The translations under genes were made by a program, and so were the position numbers. Source: Variovorax sp. JS1663 (GTDB lineage Bacteria > Pseudomonadota > Gammaproteobacteria > Burkholderiales > Burkholderiaceae_C). Taken from it: 38,851 nt of DNA. The stretch spans positions 1-38,851 of the forward strand of contig NZ_LYMK01000055.1 of assembly GCF_002157355.1 (NCBI RefSeq). The letters run 5' to 3'. The notes below the pieces were generated by a model that did not search any database, was not told where the DNA came from, and worked only from the letters and a program-made list of their open reading frames with translations. Within the stretch, counting starts at the first letter, position 1, and each line of letters starts with the position of its first letter. Shown piece after piece: positions 11,648 to 20,843 of the stretch.

Positions 11648-12037
11648 ATGACACCGCGCCTGCTCGCCGATGCCGTGCTCCTGCTGCACGGCTTCTTCAT
11701 CCTCTTCGTCGTGGCCGGCGGCGTACTGGCGTGGCGCTGGCCGCTGGTGGCTGTGCTGCACCTGCCGGCCGTGGCCTGGGGCGGCTGGATCTCATGGACC
11801 GGGCAGGAATGCCCGCTGACGCCACTGGAGAACAGGCTGCGCCTCGCCGCCGGCCAGTCCGGCTACGAGGGCGGTTTCGTCCAGCACTACCTGCTCGGCG
11901 CGATCTATCCCGAGTACCTGACGCGCGAATGGCAGATCGGCATGGGGGTCTTCGTCGTGCTGCTGAACCTGGGCGCCTACGCCCTGCTCTGGCGCCGCGG
12001 GCTCAGACGTTCTCGAGGATCTCGACCGCGCGCCTGA
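11648..12037 (+). CDS. DUF2784 small integral membrane protein
   Basis: A 129-aa inner-membrane protein with helices at about 7-30, 32-52 and 98-118. The DUF2784 hallmarks are present: LLHGFFILFVVAGG at the start, WISWTGQECPLTPLEN in the first loop and GGFVQHYLLGAIYPEYLTR before the last helix. Function is unknown. The start at 11648 was chosen over one 36 bases upstream because it begins the family's N-terminus. The last 35 bases overlap the 3' end of the convergent kinase gene; the Arg-rich tail there is probably not functional. Confidence 0.85.
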   Translation: MTPRLLADAVLLLHGFFILFVVAGGVLAWRWPLVAVLHLPAVAWGGWISWTGQECPLTPLENRLRLAAGQSGYEGGFVQHYLLGAIYPEYLTREWQIGMGVFVVLLNLGAYALLWRRGLRRSRGSRPRA

Positions 12038-15000
12038 ACTGCAGGCCCTGCACCGCGGCGCGCAGCGCCTCGAAGCGATCCTTGCCAAGCGAGCTGCGCA
12101 GCGCCGGCGCGAGCTCGTCGAACAGCGCCATCGCGCCCATGCTCTGCTTGCGCAGGCTGTCGATGAAGAGCGCCAGGTCCTCCGGATCGATCGGCGAGGC
12201 GCCGTCGGCGTCCGCCCCGTCGCCGGCCGCAAGAAAAGGCCCTGCCGCCACCTGCAGCGCGCACAGCTCGGCGCCCAGCGGGCGCAGGGCCTGACCGGCC
12301 GCACCCGCATCGCCGGACTTCAGCGCCGCCTCGCTCTCGGCCGCCAGCCGTGCGATGGCGGTCGCGCCGATCACGCCGGCACTGCCCTTGAGCTTGTGCA
12401 ACCGGGCTTCCAAGCCCGCGTCCGGGGGCGCGGCGCCATCGCCGGCCAGGTCGCCGAACTCGGCCAGCAGCCGCCGCAGCACGCTGCGCAGCAGTTCCGT
12501 GTCGCCGCCCAGGCGCTGGAAGGCATCTGCAGCGTCGATGCCGGGAATCGAGGGCCAGCCGGGCAAGGCCGGTGCGACGTCGGCGGGGCTTGCCGCGGGC
12601 GCCAGCGGGCGCCCGCGCACCCGCTCCACGTGCCGCCGCACGCAGTGGATCAGCACCTGCGCATCGAAGGGCTTGGAGATGAAATCGTTCATGCCGGCTT
12701 CCAGCGCCCGGTCGCGCTCCGCCACCAGCGCGCTTGCGGTCAGCGCGATCACCGGCAGCGCATCCAGCCCCAGCTCGCTGCGGATCCGGCGCGTGGCATC
12801 GATGCCGTCGAGCACCGGCATGTGCACGTCCATCAGCACGGCGTCGATGGCCTGCGGCGCCGCGCGCAGGCGCTCCACCGCCTCGTGCCCGTCGCCCGCC
12901 AGGCTGACCTGCGCGCCCTCGCGCTCGAGGATGTGCTGGCAGACCTCCAGGTTCACCGGGCTGTCGTCCACCACCAGCACGCGGATGTCGGCGAGCTGCC
13001 CGCCGGCCGACCGCGCCGGCATGGGCATGCCCGCCAGCGAGACGGCCGGCGCTTCCCGCACCACGCCCAGCGGCAGCACCACCCAGAACTCGCTGCCACG
13101 GCCCGGCGTGCTGCGCACACCGAACTCGCCACCCATCAGCCCGGTGAGCTGCCGCACGATCGACAGGCCCAGCCCGGTGCCGCCGAAGCGCCGGGTGGTG
13201 GAGCTGTCGGCCTGGGTGAAGGGCTCGAACAGCCGCTCCAGCACCTCGGGCGCGATGCCGATGCCGGTGTCCGTCACCGCGAAGCGCAGGCGCAGCCGCT
13301 CGCCGTCGCGGCCGTCCCGAGCCTCCTGCGCATGCACCGACAGTCGCACCGAGCCGCGCGCCGTGAACTTGACCGCGTTGCTCAGCAGGTTCACCAGCAC
13401 CTGGCGCACGCGGGTGAGATCGCCGCGCACCTGGCGCGGCAGGCCGTCCTCGGCCTCGAGCAGCAGCGCGATGCCCTTGGGGTTCGCGTTCACAGCCATC
13501 ATGGCCATGACTTCCTGCAGCAGTGCCTGCAGGGCCCATTCGGACTCCTCCAGCACCATGCCCCCGGCCTCGATCTTGGAGATGTCGAGGATGTCGTTGA
13601 TGACTGCGAGCAGCGCGCTGCCGGCCGCGTCGATCTTCTCCAGGTAGGCCTGCTGCTGCGCGTCCAGCCGGGTCTGCCGCAGCAGGTAGCTCAGGCCGAG
13701 GACGGCGTTGAGCGGCGAGCGGATCTCGTGGCTCATGTTGGCCAGGAACTCGCTCTTGGCCTTGCTGGCGGACTCGGCCTGCGCGCTGCGCTCGTTGAGC
13801 GCCTGGTTCAGGGCCTCCAGCTGGGTCTGGGCCCGCTTCATGTCGCTGAGGTCGGCCGCGATCGCGATGAAGCCGGCCACGTTGGCGCTGGCGTCGTACA
13901 GCGCGCTGACCTTCAGGTGCACCGGCACGCGCCGGCCGTCCTTGCGCACATAGGTCCATTCGCTGTCGGCGTCCGGCCGCTCGAAGACCTCGCCCGCCTG
14001 CAGCGGCCGGCCGAGCCCGGCCTCCAGTGCGGCGCTGCGGGCCTGGAGCTCGCGCGCATCGTGGAAGTGGCTCAGCGCCACTTTTCCCACCACCTCGGAG
14101 GCCGCATAGCCCAGCAGTTGCTCGGCCGCCGGGTTGAACAGCGTGACCTTGCCGTGCACGTCGGTGGCGATGATGGCGGCGCCCGCGCTGGCCAGGATCG
14201 CCCGCTCGCGCGCCGACATGGCCAGCAGCTCGATGGTGCGCTCGCTGACCTGCTGCTCCAGCGTCGCGTTCAGTTCGAGGATGTGCGCCTTGGTGGCCCG
14301 CTCGTGCGTGATGTCGCGCACGGTCTGCGCGGCGCCGATCACGCGGCCGTCGGCGGCGCGGATCGGCGCCGCCGCGACCGACACCGGCACCATCGCGCCG
14401 CTGCGGTGCCGGCGGAAGGTCTCGAAGGCAGCGATGGCCTGGCCTTCGGCGATGCGGCGCATCATCTCCGCCTCCTCGGGCTCGTAGGCGGCCGGCACCA
14501 GCAGCGCCGGCAGCGGATGGCCGATCGCCTCCTCGGCGGAATAACCGAAGATCTGGGTCGCGGCGTCGTTCCAGTCGGTGATGGTGCCGTCCAGCCGCCA
14601 GCCGATGATGGCGTCGTTGGAGCTGGTCACGATGGCCGCCAGCCGCGAGCGCTGCAGTCCGGCCTGCTCGGCCCGGCGCCGGGTCTTCTGCTGGATGGCC
14701 ACCATCAGGGCCACCAGCAATGCCAGCAACGCCACGCCGCCGAACACGCCCCAAGGGCTGCGCAGGTTCAGGCGCGCGATGAACGGCGGCTGCGAACGCA
14801 CCTCGACCTGCCAGGTCCTTCCGAACAGGGGCAGCGGCAGCACGACCTGGCGCGCGCCGGCGAAAGCCGCGGCCCCGTGGGTGTCGAAGAAGCGTTCGGC
14901 CGGCCCGGCCTGCGTCGCGTCCACCAGCGCCAGCGAGAACTCGCCATCCTGGAAGTCGAAGCCGTGCAGCACCTCGTCGATCACGATCGGGGTGTAGACC

Positions 15001-15704
15001 CATCCCACCGCCTGCTCGCGCGCGGCCGCCGGCGAGGCCGGTTTGTACGGACCGCGCGAGCGCGGCGCCGCGGCCTCGGTGCGGTAGACCGGCAGCAGCA
15101 GCAGGAAGGAGCGCAGCGGCATGCCGCCCTGCACCAGCGTGATGGGCGCGGTCAGCGTGGCCTCGCCGCTGCGCATCGCGCCTTCGGCCGCCTCGCGCCG
15201 ATGGGCCTCCGAGGCGATGTCCAGGCCCACGGCGGGGTTGTCGGGATCGGAGGGCTCCAGGTACTGGATCACGTAGCGCTCGCCCTCGTTCGGGCCGAGG
15301 CGGCGGATGGCGAAATCGGGCTTGCCGTCCAGCCGGGCCGCCTCGACGAAGGCCGCCTCCTGCGCGGCGGGCACGCGCCGCACGAAGCCGAAGCCGCGCG
15401 AGCCCGGGAACTCGTGCGCGATGTCGCGCGACTGGCTGTACTGGGCGAAGCGCGCCCGGGTGATGCCATGCTCCCCGCCGGCGGCGATGACCGCGCCCCG
15501 CGCGCCGCGCAGGCCGTATTCGTAGATGTGGATGCGATTGGCGACCTGCTCGGCCGCGCGGCGCGACAGCGTCTCGAAGCGCGCCGCAGCGACCGCCTCG
15601 TTGTCGCGCGCCTGCCAGCGCCCGGCCGCCGCTGCCAGCAGCAGGCCCGCGAGCAGCCACAGCAGGGGAAGGGACGGCCCCCGCAGCAGGCGCTTGCGCT
15701 TCAT
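12003..15704 (-). CDS. CHASE-PAS-PAS hybrid histidine kinase with receiver and Hpt domains
   Basis: A 1233-aa membrane sensor carrying a complete phosphorelay. First membrane helix is about 12-28. An extracytoplasmic CHASE domain spans about 55-300 and the second helix 318-340. Two PAS domains lie at about 353-465 and 500-620 (DAIIGWRLDGTITDWNDAA; AAIIATDVHGKVTLFNPAA). The HisKA domain has phospho-acceptor His659 (NMSHEIRSPLN). The ATPase has N-box NLLSNAVKF, G1 DTGIGI and G2 GTGLGLSI. The receiver has Asp959 and Lys1011; the Hpt has His1103 (LHKLKGSAG). A 60-residue helical tail follows. CHASE domains bind small ligands such as cytokinin-like compounds or peptides. Its ATG overlaps the response regulator stop (ATGA). 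Confidence 0.93.
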   Translation of the reverse strand: MKRKRLLRGPSLPLLWLLAGLLLAAAAGRWQARDNEAVAAARFETLSRRAAEQVANRIHIYEYGLRGARGAVIAAGGEHGITRARFAQYSQSRDIAHEFPGSRGFGFVRRVPAAQEAAFVEAARLDGKPDFAIRRLGPNEGERYVIQYLEPSDPDNPAVGLDIASEAHRREAAEGAMRSGEATLTAPITLVQGGMPLRSFLLLLPVYRTEAAAPRSRGPYKPASPAAAREQAVGWVYTPIVIDEVLHGFDFQDGEFSLALVDATQAGPAERFFDTHGAAAFAGARQVVLPLPLFGRTWQVEVRSQPPFIARLNLRSPWGVFGGVALLALLVALMVAIQQKTRRRAEQAGLQRSRLAAIVTSSNDAIIGWRLDGTITDWNDAATQIFGYSAEEAIGHPLPALLVPAAYEPEEAEMMRRIAEGQAIAAFETFRRHRSGAMVPVSVAAAPIRAADGRVIGAAQTVRDITHERATKAHILELNATLEQQVSERTIELLAMSARERAILASAGAAIIATDVHGKVTLFNPAAEQLLGYAASEVVGKVALSHFHDARELQARSAALEAGLGRPLQAGEVFERPDADSEWTYVRKDGRRVPVHLKVSALYDASANVAGFIAIAADLSDMKRAQTQLEALNQALNERSAQAESASKAKSEFLANMSHEIRSPLNAVLGLSYLLRQTRLDAQQQAYLEKIDAAGSALLAVINDILDISKIEAGGMVLEESEWALQALLQEVMAMMAVNANPKGIALLLEAEDGLPRQVRGDLTRVRQVLVNLLSNAVKFTARGSVRLSVHAQEARDGRDGERLRLRFAVTDTGIGIAPEVLERLFEPFTQADSSTTRRFGGTGLGLSIVRQLTGLMGGEFGVRSTPGRGSEFWVVLPLGVVREAPAVSLAGMPMPARSAGGQLADIRVLVVDDSPVNLEVCQHILEREGAQVSLAGDGHEAVERLRAAPQAIDAVLMDVHMPVLDGIDATRRIRSELGLDALPVIALTASALVAERDRALEAGMNDFISKPFDAQVLIHCVRRHVERVRGRPLAPAASPADVAPALPGWPSIPGIDAADAFQRLGGDTELLRSVLRRLLAEFGDLAGDGAAPPDAGLEARLHKLKGSAGVIGATAIARLAAESEAALKSGDAGAAGQALRPLGAELCALQVAAGPFLAAGDGADADGASPIDPEDLALFIDSLRKQSMGAMALFDELAPALRSSLGKDRFEALRAAVQGLQFRRAVEILENV

Positions 15705-16717
15705 TCAGCCGGCGGGGCCGCCACGCCGACCTGGGCATGGCCAGCGCGGCGCGCCTGCGACAGCGCGCTGCCCGCCGCCGCAAGCAGCGCCTGGCCGACG
15801 GCCGCCGCATCCGGCGCGGCGTCGGCCCCACCGTCGAAGCTGCCCAGCCCGGCGCTGCAGGTGATGTGGCGCGACACGCTCGATCCCTGGTGAGCGATGT
15901 CCAGCGCCTCGATCGCGTGCAGGACGCGGTTGGCGAGCGCCGTGCCCGCCTCGGCCGGCGTATCGGGCAGCACCAGGGCGAAGCGGTCGCCATCGAGCCG
16001 CGCGGCGTAGTCGCCGGGCCGCGCGAGCGTCCGGCGCAAGGCATCGCCAAGCTGCACCAGGCACGCATCGGCCGCCTTGCGCCCGTACAGCGCCTCGAAG
16101 GAACGGAAGAAGTCCACGTCGAGCAGCACCAGCGACAGCGACTGCTTCGCCTCCGCGGCGCGCAGCAGTTCGCGCCGCAGGGTCTCGTCGAAGGCGCGCT
16201 CGTCGGGCAGGCCCGTGAGGCCGTCGACGCGCGAGAGCTGGCGCAGATCATCGGCCAGGCGCTTGAGCTTGAGCTGCATGTTCACGCGCGCCGTGACCTG
16301 CGCCGCGTTGAAGGGCTTGCGGATGAAATCCACCGCACCCATCTCGAGCACCGCGACCTCGAGCTCGGATTCCTGCAGGCTGCTGACGAAGATGACGGGA
16401 ATGTCCGCAAGGCTGGCGTCGGTCTTCAGCGACTCGCAGACCTGCAGCCCGCTCATGTCGCCCATCTGCGCGTCCAGCAGGATCAGGTCGGGCCGCTCTT
16501 CCCTCGAAAGCCGCAGTGCATCGGCGCCGCTGGTGGCGAAACGCACCACCGTGTAGTCGGAAAGGATGCGGCTGAGGACCTGGATGATGCTGGGGTCGTC
16601 GTCGACGAGAAGCAGGCTCGCTTCGATCGGGGCTTTCTTCATCGAAATATTTTGCGCCATTGCCCGGACGTTTTCGATTGAGGCAAAGGTGCGCATTTTC
16701 ACGACCCCCAAGCGCAT
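15701..16717 (-). CDS. Response regulator with degenerate GGDEF domain and intact I-site
   Basis: Up to 338 aa. The receiver domain (about 33-150) has acidic pocket DDD at 39-41, phospho-Asp82 (LILLDAQM) and Lys134 (RKPF). The second domain (about 160-325) has the GGDEF fold (DGLTGLPDERAF, LDVDFFRSFEALYG), but the signature reads DGDRF at 242-246, with the catalytic Glu position changed to Arg. An RxxD inhibitory site (RPGD, 233-236) stands at the canonical five-residue distance. It may therefore bind c-di-GMP without making it. Starts at Met1, Met8, Met20 or Met26 are possible; Met8 follows GGGGGT, and Met26 (16642) gives the tightest receiver. It forms an operon with the kinase. Confidence 0.88.
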   Translation of the reverse strand: MRLGVVKMRTFASIENVRAMAQNISMKKAPIEASLLLVDDDPSIIQVLSRILSDYTVVRFATSGADALRLSREERPDLILLDAQMGDMSGLQVCESLKTDASLADIPVIFVSSLQESELEVAVLEMGAVDFIRKPFNAAQVTARVNMQLKLKRLADDLRQLSRVDGLTGLPDERAFDETLRRELLRAAEAKQSLSLVLLDVDFFRSFEALYGRKAADACLVQLGDALRRTLARPGDYAARLDGDRFALVLPDTPAEAGTALANRVLHAIEALDIAHQGSSVSRHITCSAGLGSFDGGADAAPDAAAVGQALLAAAGSALSQARRAGHAQVGVAAPPAE

Positions 16718-16892
16718 TTGCGCTGACCGGCACCTGACCCATCCCGTGGTTTTGCATCAGCCGGATGGCGAATCCGACACAGGCGTTTCGCATCTATCAA
16801 TGCGAAAACAAAAGGTTTAATCTTCTTTAAAACAACTCGTTGCCGGCGCCCCCCAGCGTCCGGTCACCAGATGGCGTGCCGCGGAGGTGGAA
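16718..16892. promoter_or_regulatory. AT-richer intergenic region between divergent genes
   Basis: About 175 bases between the minus-strand response regulator and the plus-strand oxygenase. It is clearly less GC-rich than its surroundings and holds an imperfect inverted repeat GGTTTAA...TTTAAAAC near 16814-16833. It should contain both promoters, but I cannot place hexamers with confidence. Confidence 0.4.
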
Positions 16893-17849
16893 ATGCTCGG
16901 CGAATTCGTTACCAGGGGTGAGTCCGCGACGCTGCCGGCGCGCGGACGGCAGCGGCAGGAGCACCTGCTGGACTTCGATGCCGACACGGTTCGAAGTTCG
17001 TACAACATGCGGCCCTTCGTGCTGCAGCACCACCTCGCGGAGCACCCCGATTTCTTCTCGCTGCCCGCGCTGTTCTCGCTGTGCCGGCGGATGCCGCGCG
17101 ACCAGGTGCAGTACCGCGTCGGCGCGATCCCGGGCGATGCGAACTTCGACACCTCCTACGCGCGCTACGGCGAGGGACTTTCCTTCGACCAGGTGCTGGA
17201 CCGCTTCGAGGAATCACGGGCCTACATCTGCATCTACAACCCCGAGCGCGACCCGCTCTACCGCCCGGTGCTGGAGGGCATGCTGGCCGAGATCGCCGCG
17301 GCGATCGAAGGGATGGACCCGGTCATCACCTGGTACTCGACCTACGTGTTCGTCTCGACGCGCGACTCGGTCACGCCCTATCACATGGACCGCGAGATGA
17401 ATTTCCTGCTGCAGGTGCTGGGCGAGAAGCAGGTGATGCTGTGGGATCCGCACGACGAGGAGATCATGAGCGAGGCGGACAAGGACCGCCTGCTGGCCGC
17501 CTTCGAGAGTCGGCGCCCGGTCTACCGGCCCGACTTCGAAGCCAAGGCGATGCGCTACGACCTGCGGCCCGGGCTGGGCGTGCACCACCCGTTCATCGCA
17601 CCACACCGCGTGCACACGGGCTCCGACCTGTCGATCTCGCTGGCCTTCACCTTCCGGACCCGCACTTCGGACCGCTGGACCCGTGCGCACGCCTTCAACC
17701 ACCTGCTGCGCCGCTGCGGCCTGTCGCCCTGGGCGATCGACCACGGCCATCCGCTGGCCGACCGGGCCAAGGCCGCGGCCTCGCAGGCCGTGCAGGTGCC
17801 GATCGACCTGCTGCAGAGCCGCCGGCGCGCCCGCGCACTGGCTTCCTGA
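16893..17849 (+). CDS. JmjC/cupin-like 2-oxoglutarate oxygenase
   Basis: A 318-aa protein of the cupin-8/JmjC-like group of Fe(II)/2-oxoglutarate hydroxylases. An HxD iron motif is visible in TPYHMDREMNF (His and Asp at about 164 and 166). The strand FLLQVLGEKQVMLWDP follows, and a distal His lies in PFIAPHRVHTGSDLSISLAF. MRPFVLQHHLAEHP at the N-terminus resembles the family's substrate-side region. Bacterial members often hydroxylate proteins or act in secondary metabolism; the substrate here is unknown. The ATG at 16893 is preferred over GTG at 16887 because GGAGG then sits at proper spacing. It converges on the PhoX gene with 9 bases between stops. Confidence 0.75.
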   Translation: MLGEFVTRGESATLPARGRQRQEHLLDFDADTVRSSYNMRPFVLQHHLAEHPDFFSLPALFSLCRRMPRDQVQYRVGAIPGDANFDTSYARYGEGLSFDQVLDRFEESRAYICIYNPERDPLYRPVLEGMLAEIAAAIEGMDPVITWYSTYVFVSTRDSVTPYHMDREMNFLLQVLGEKQVMLWDPHDEEIMSEADKDRLLAAFESRRPVYRPDFEAKAMRYDLRPGLGVHHPFIAPHRVHTGSDLSISLAFTFRTRTSDRWTRAHAFNHLLRRCGLSPWAIDHGHPLADRAKAAASQAVQVPIDLLQSRRRARALAS

Positions 17850-17858
17850 GCCGCGGGC

Positions 17859-19802
17859 TCAGGTTCCGACGACCCCGCCGTCGTTCCTGGTGATGACCAC
17901 GGTGGCCGAGCGCGGCCGGCCGGCGCCGTCGGGCCACTTCGAGATCGCCAGCGGGCGGTCCGGATCGCTGCGCTCGTTGGCCGGCTCGCCGGGGTGCTGG
18001 ATGTTGATGAACAGCGACTTCAGGTCCGGCGTCGCCGTGAGGCCGGTCACCTCGCAGCCGGCAGGGCCGAGCAGGAAGCGGCGGATCTCGCCCTGGGTCG
18101 GGTCGCAGGCCAGCATCTGGTTGTTGGGCAGGTTGGTGTAGTCGCCCTTGCCCAGGGTCGAGGTCGAGACGTCGGTCTGGATCCACAGCACGCCGCGCGC
18201 ATCGACCATCAGGCCGTCGGGGCTGCCGAAGGTGTCGCCTTTGATGCTGCCCTGCGCCTCGCTGCGGCCCTGCTTCGGGTCGCCGGCCAGCACCAGGTGG
18301 TTCCAATCGAAACGGGTGCCGTCCAGGTCGCCGCGTTCCTTCCAGCGAATGATCTGGCCCATGGTGTTGTTGCTGCGCGGGTTGGCCGCGTCCATGAAGG
18401 GCTGCCCCTGCTGGCCGCGGCTGCTGTTGTTGGTCAGCGTGCAATAGACCCACTTGCTCAGCGGGTCCACCGTGGTCCATTCGGGCCGGTCCATCTTGGT
18501 GGCGCCCAGCGCATCGCTGGCCTGCCGCGACTTGATCAGCACGTCGCCCTGGTTCGCGAAGCCCTTGTCGGCCGTGAGCGGGCCCTGGCCCTGCACCAGC
18601 GGCAGCCACTCGCCGGTGCCGTCCACGTCGAAGCGTGCGACGTAGAGGGTGCCCTGGTCCAGCAGCGCGCGGTTGGCCGCGAAGCCGCCGGGCTTCACGC
18701 GGTCGCGGCTGACGAACTTGTAGATGTACTCGAAGCGCGCATCCTCGCCCATGTAGACGACCGCGCGGCCGTCGGTGGTGAGCGCGGTGGCCGCGCCTTC
18801 GTGGGCGGCGCGGCCGAGGGCGCTGCGCTTGACCGGGGTGGAGGAAGGGTCCTGCGGGTCGATCTCCACCACCCAGCCGTAGCGGTTGGATTCGTTGGGG
18901 TGCGTCGCGACGTCGAAGCGCTCCTCGTGCTCGTGCCAGCGGTACTTTCTGCCGTTGCCCTTGCGGATGCCCCAGCGGCGCTGGTGGGCGTCGGGGTTGT
19001 CGGTGCCCTGGAAGTAGTCGGCGAAGTTTTCTTCGCACGTGAGGTAGGTGCCCCAGGGCGTCTGGCCGTTGGAGCAGTTGTTGTAGGTGCCGAGGATGCG
19101 GGTGCCGCTCGGGTCGGCAGCAGTGCGCAGCATCGGGTGGCCGGCGGCCGGGCCTGTCATGACCATGGGCGTGAGCGCGGTGACGCGGCGCGCGAACTTC
19201 GAAGGCAGGACCTGCTTCCACGCGCTGCCCTCACGCTGGATCTCGATCACCGAGACGCCGTGCGCGTTCATGGACTTGCGCACCTTCTCGGCGCTCCAGG
19301 TCTTCATGCCGTCGGTGTGCAGCAGGCCGTCGTCCACGTACTCGTGGTTCATCACCAGCAGGCCGCGCTGCGAGGAGCCCTCGATCGGGAAGAAGGCCAT
19401 GCCGTCGTGGTGCATGCCGGCCTGCAGCGCCTGCTCGGCCGCCGTGTTGCCGCCGTCGGCGCGGAAGGCCGGCATCTGGCCGGCGATGCCCACCGGGTCG
19501 CCCCAGCGGTAGAGCACCTGGGCACTGTAGCCCTCGGGCACCACCACGCGGTCCACCGCCGCCATTTGCACGCTCTTGAAGCCGATGCTCCGGCCGAGCG
19601 AGGCAGCACTGCTGACCTCGTCATGGCCGTTGCCGCCGTTGCCGCCGAAGGCTGCGCAACCGGCCAGCGCGCCGAACAGGCCCGTCGCCGTGGCGGCGAG
19701 GCCACCCCGGATGAATACCCGCCGGGCAGGGTCGGAGACCTCATGAATGGTGGGATTGGCGCTCCGGTTGGAGTCTTCCATGTCGTTGAAGTCTTTGGCC
19801 AT
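17859..19802 (-). CDS. phoX: PhoX-family (DUF839) Tat-exported alkaline phosphatase
   Basis: A 647-aa protein of the PhoX/DUF839 family, calcium/iron-dependent phosphatases in the periplasm or outside the cell that release phosphate from organic esters. A twin-arginine signal begins near residue 26 (ARRVFIRGG, then a hydrophobic run ending LAGCA), so export is by Tat, possibly as a lipoprotein. Family motifs include MHHDGMAFFP, NHEYVDDG and NCSNGQTPWGTYLTCEENF (about 240-258, with the cofactor-region Cys). GGVVGT ends the protein. The start MAKDFNDMEDSN was chosen as typical of the family; the open frame extends much further upstream. It is divergent from the ferritin-like gene with 84 bases between starts. 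No Pho box was identified by eye. Confidence 0.88.
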   Translation of the reverse strand: MAKDFNDMEDSNRSANPTIHEVSDPARRVFIRGGLAATATGLFGALAGCAAFGGNGGNGHDEVSSAASLGRSIGFKSVQMAAVDRVVVPEGYSAQVLYRWGDPVGIAGQMPAFRADGGNTAAEQALQAGMHHDGMAFFPIEGSSQRGLLVMNHEYVDDGLLHTDGMKTWSAEKVRKSMNAHGVSVIEIQREGSAWKQVLPSKFARRVTALTPMVMTGPAAGHPMLRTAADPSGTRILGTYNNCSNGQTPWGTYLTCEENFADYFQGTDNPDAHQRRWGIRKGNGRKYRWHEHEERFDVATHPNESNRYGWVVEIDPQDPSSTPVKRSALGRAAHEGAATALTTDGRAVVYMGEDARFEYIYKFVSRDRVKPGGFAANRALLDQGTLYVARFDVDGTGEWLPLVQGQGPLTADKGFANQGDVLIKSRQASDALGATKMDRPEWTTVDPLSKWVYCTLTNNSSRGQQGQPFMDAANPRSNNTMGQIIRWKERGDLDGTRFDWNHLVLAGDPKQGRSEAQGSIKGDTFGSPDGLMVDARGVLWIQTDVSTSTLGKGDYTNLPNNQMLACDPTQGEIRRFLLGPAGCEVTGLTATPDLKSLFINIQHPGEPANERSDPDRPLAISKWPDGAGRPRSATVVITRNDGGVVGT

Positions 19803-19886
19803 TTTTCGGAACTCGGCATGTGGGGAGCTTTCTATGTTGCTGGACGCTTGTGAAGCCCCCATGACATAGGAGTAAGGTGACGCCAT

Positions 19887-20711
19887 ATGCAGGCTTGCAA
19901 CGAAACCGGACGCTGGAACATCGAGGACCTGGACTTCTCGCGCATCGCGCTGGACCGGGTCCGATCCGACGAAACCCACTTCTACCTGGCCTGCTCGGCC
20001 TCCTTCATCGAAAGCGGGTCCGACCTGTACACCCGCAACCTGATCGACTTCTACGAAGGCGACGGCGAGGTGACCCGCTGGCTGCGGGAACACTGGGAGC
20101 CCGAGGAACTGCAGCACGGCCGGGCCCTGCAGGCCTACGTGCGCCACGTGTGGCCCGCGTTCGACTGGGAGCGCGCCTTCCGCAGCTTCCTCGGGGAATA
20201 CGCGGGCTACTGCAAGGTCGAACTGCTGGCCCCCACCCGCGGCCTGGAGATGTCGGCGCGTTGCGTGGTCGAGACCGGCACCGCCACCTACTACCGGGCA
20301 CTCGCCCGCAGCACCCAGGAACCTGTCTTCGCCGATCTGGCCACCCGCATCGCGAACGACGAGGTCAGCCACTACAAGCACTTCTACCGCTTCTTCCGCC
20401 GCTACCGAGAGGCCGAGGGCCTGGGCCGCCTGCGCGTGCTGGGCACCGTGGCGCGCCGCACCTGGGAGCTCAAGAGCGAGGACGCGGACTGCGCGATCCG
20501 CCACATCGCGAAGGTCCACGCGCCCGAGCGCGCCGAGGATGCGCGCTACCTGCGGGACGTGGCAGGCCGCATGGGCCGCACCGTGAGCCGGCACCTGAGC
20601 CCCGGGGCCGCGCTGAAGATGCTGATGCGCCCGCTGGAACTGCCCGGGCCGGTGCAGGCGGCGCTGCAGTTTCCGATCGAGCTGTTCATGCAACGCGTAT
20701 TCCTGAAATAA
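19887..20711 (+). CDS. Ferritin-like di-iron protein
   Basis: A 274-aa all-helical protein with a di-iron carboxylate site: Glu42, Glu74-x-x-His77, Glu129 and Glu159-x-x-His162. This is the four-helix ferritin-like pattern of acyl-ACP-desaturase/rubrerythrin-type enzymes. The C-terminal third (about 185-274) is a helical extension rich in Arg. No signal peptide or membrane helix is seen. Redox or lipid-modifying oxidase activity is possible, but the substrate is unknown. A GC hairpin follows the stop. Confidence 0.75.
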   Translation: MQACNETGRWNIEDLDFSRIALDRVRSDETHFYLACSASFIESGSDLYTRNLIDFYEGDGEVTRWLREHWEPEELQHGRALQAYVRHVWPAFDWERAFRSFLGEYAGYCKVELLAPTRGLEMSARCVVETGTATYYRALARSTQEPVFADLATRIANDEVSHYKHFYRFFRRYREAEGLGRLRVLGTVARRTWELKSEDADCAIRHIAKVHAPERAEDARYLRDVAGRMGRTVSRHLSPGAALKMLMRPLELPGPVQAALQFPIELFMQRVFLK

Positions 20712-20712
20712 A

Positions 20713-20728
20713 GCTCCCCGCCGGGAGC
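20713..20728. terminator. Hairpin after the ferritin-like gene
   Basis: Perfect inverted repeat GCTCCC-CGCC-GGGAGC immediately after the stop. There is no T-run directly behind it. A second dyad follows at 20762. Confidence 0.4.
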
Positions 20729-20761
20729 GACGGATTTCTCGTCTTCGCGCGTTCAAGTGAT

Positions 20762-20776
20762 GCGCCACGTTGGCGC
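20762..20776. terminator. Dyad followed by T-run before the sigma-factor operon
   Basis: Inverted repeat GCGCCA-CGT-TGGCGC, followed 9 bases later by GTTTTT. It may complete termination of the upstream gene or be an operator for the sigma-factor operon; the sequence alone does not decide. Confidence 0.35.
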
Positions 20777-20843
20777 GCCGCCTGTTTTTCGATGAAATCT
20801 CCTGTCCCGGTCGCCCCGATCACCCGCGGTCCGATGGTGTTCT

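Noticed and set aside
17859..20768. 969-aa version of the PhoX gene starting near 20768
   Set aside because: The extra N-terminal 320 residues are the antisense of the ferritin-like gene; the Tat signal marks the true N-terminus.
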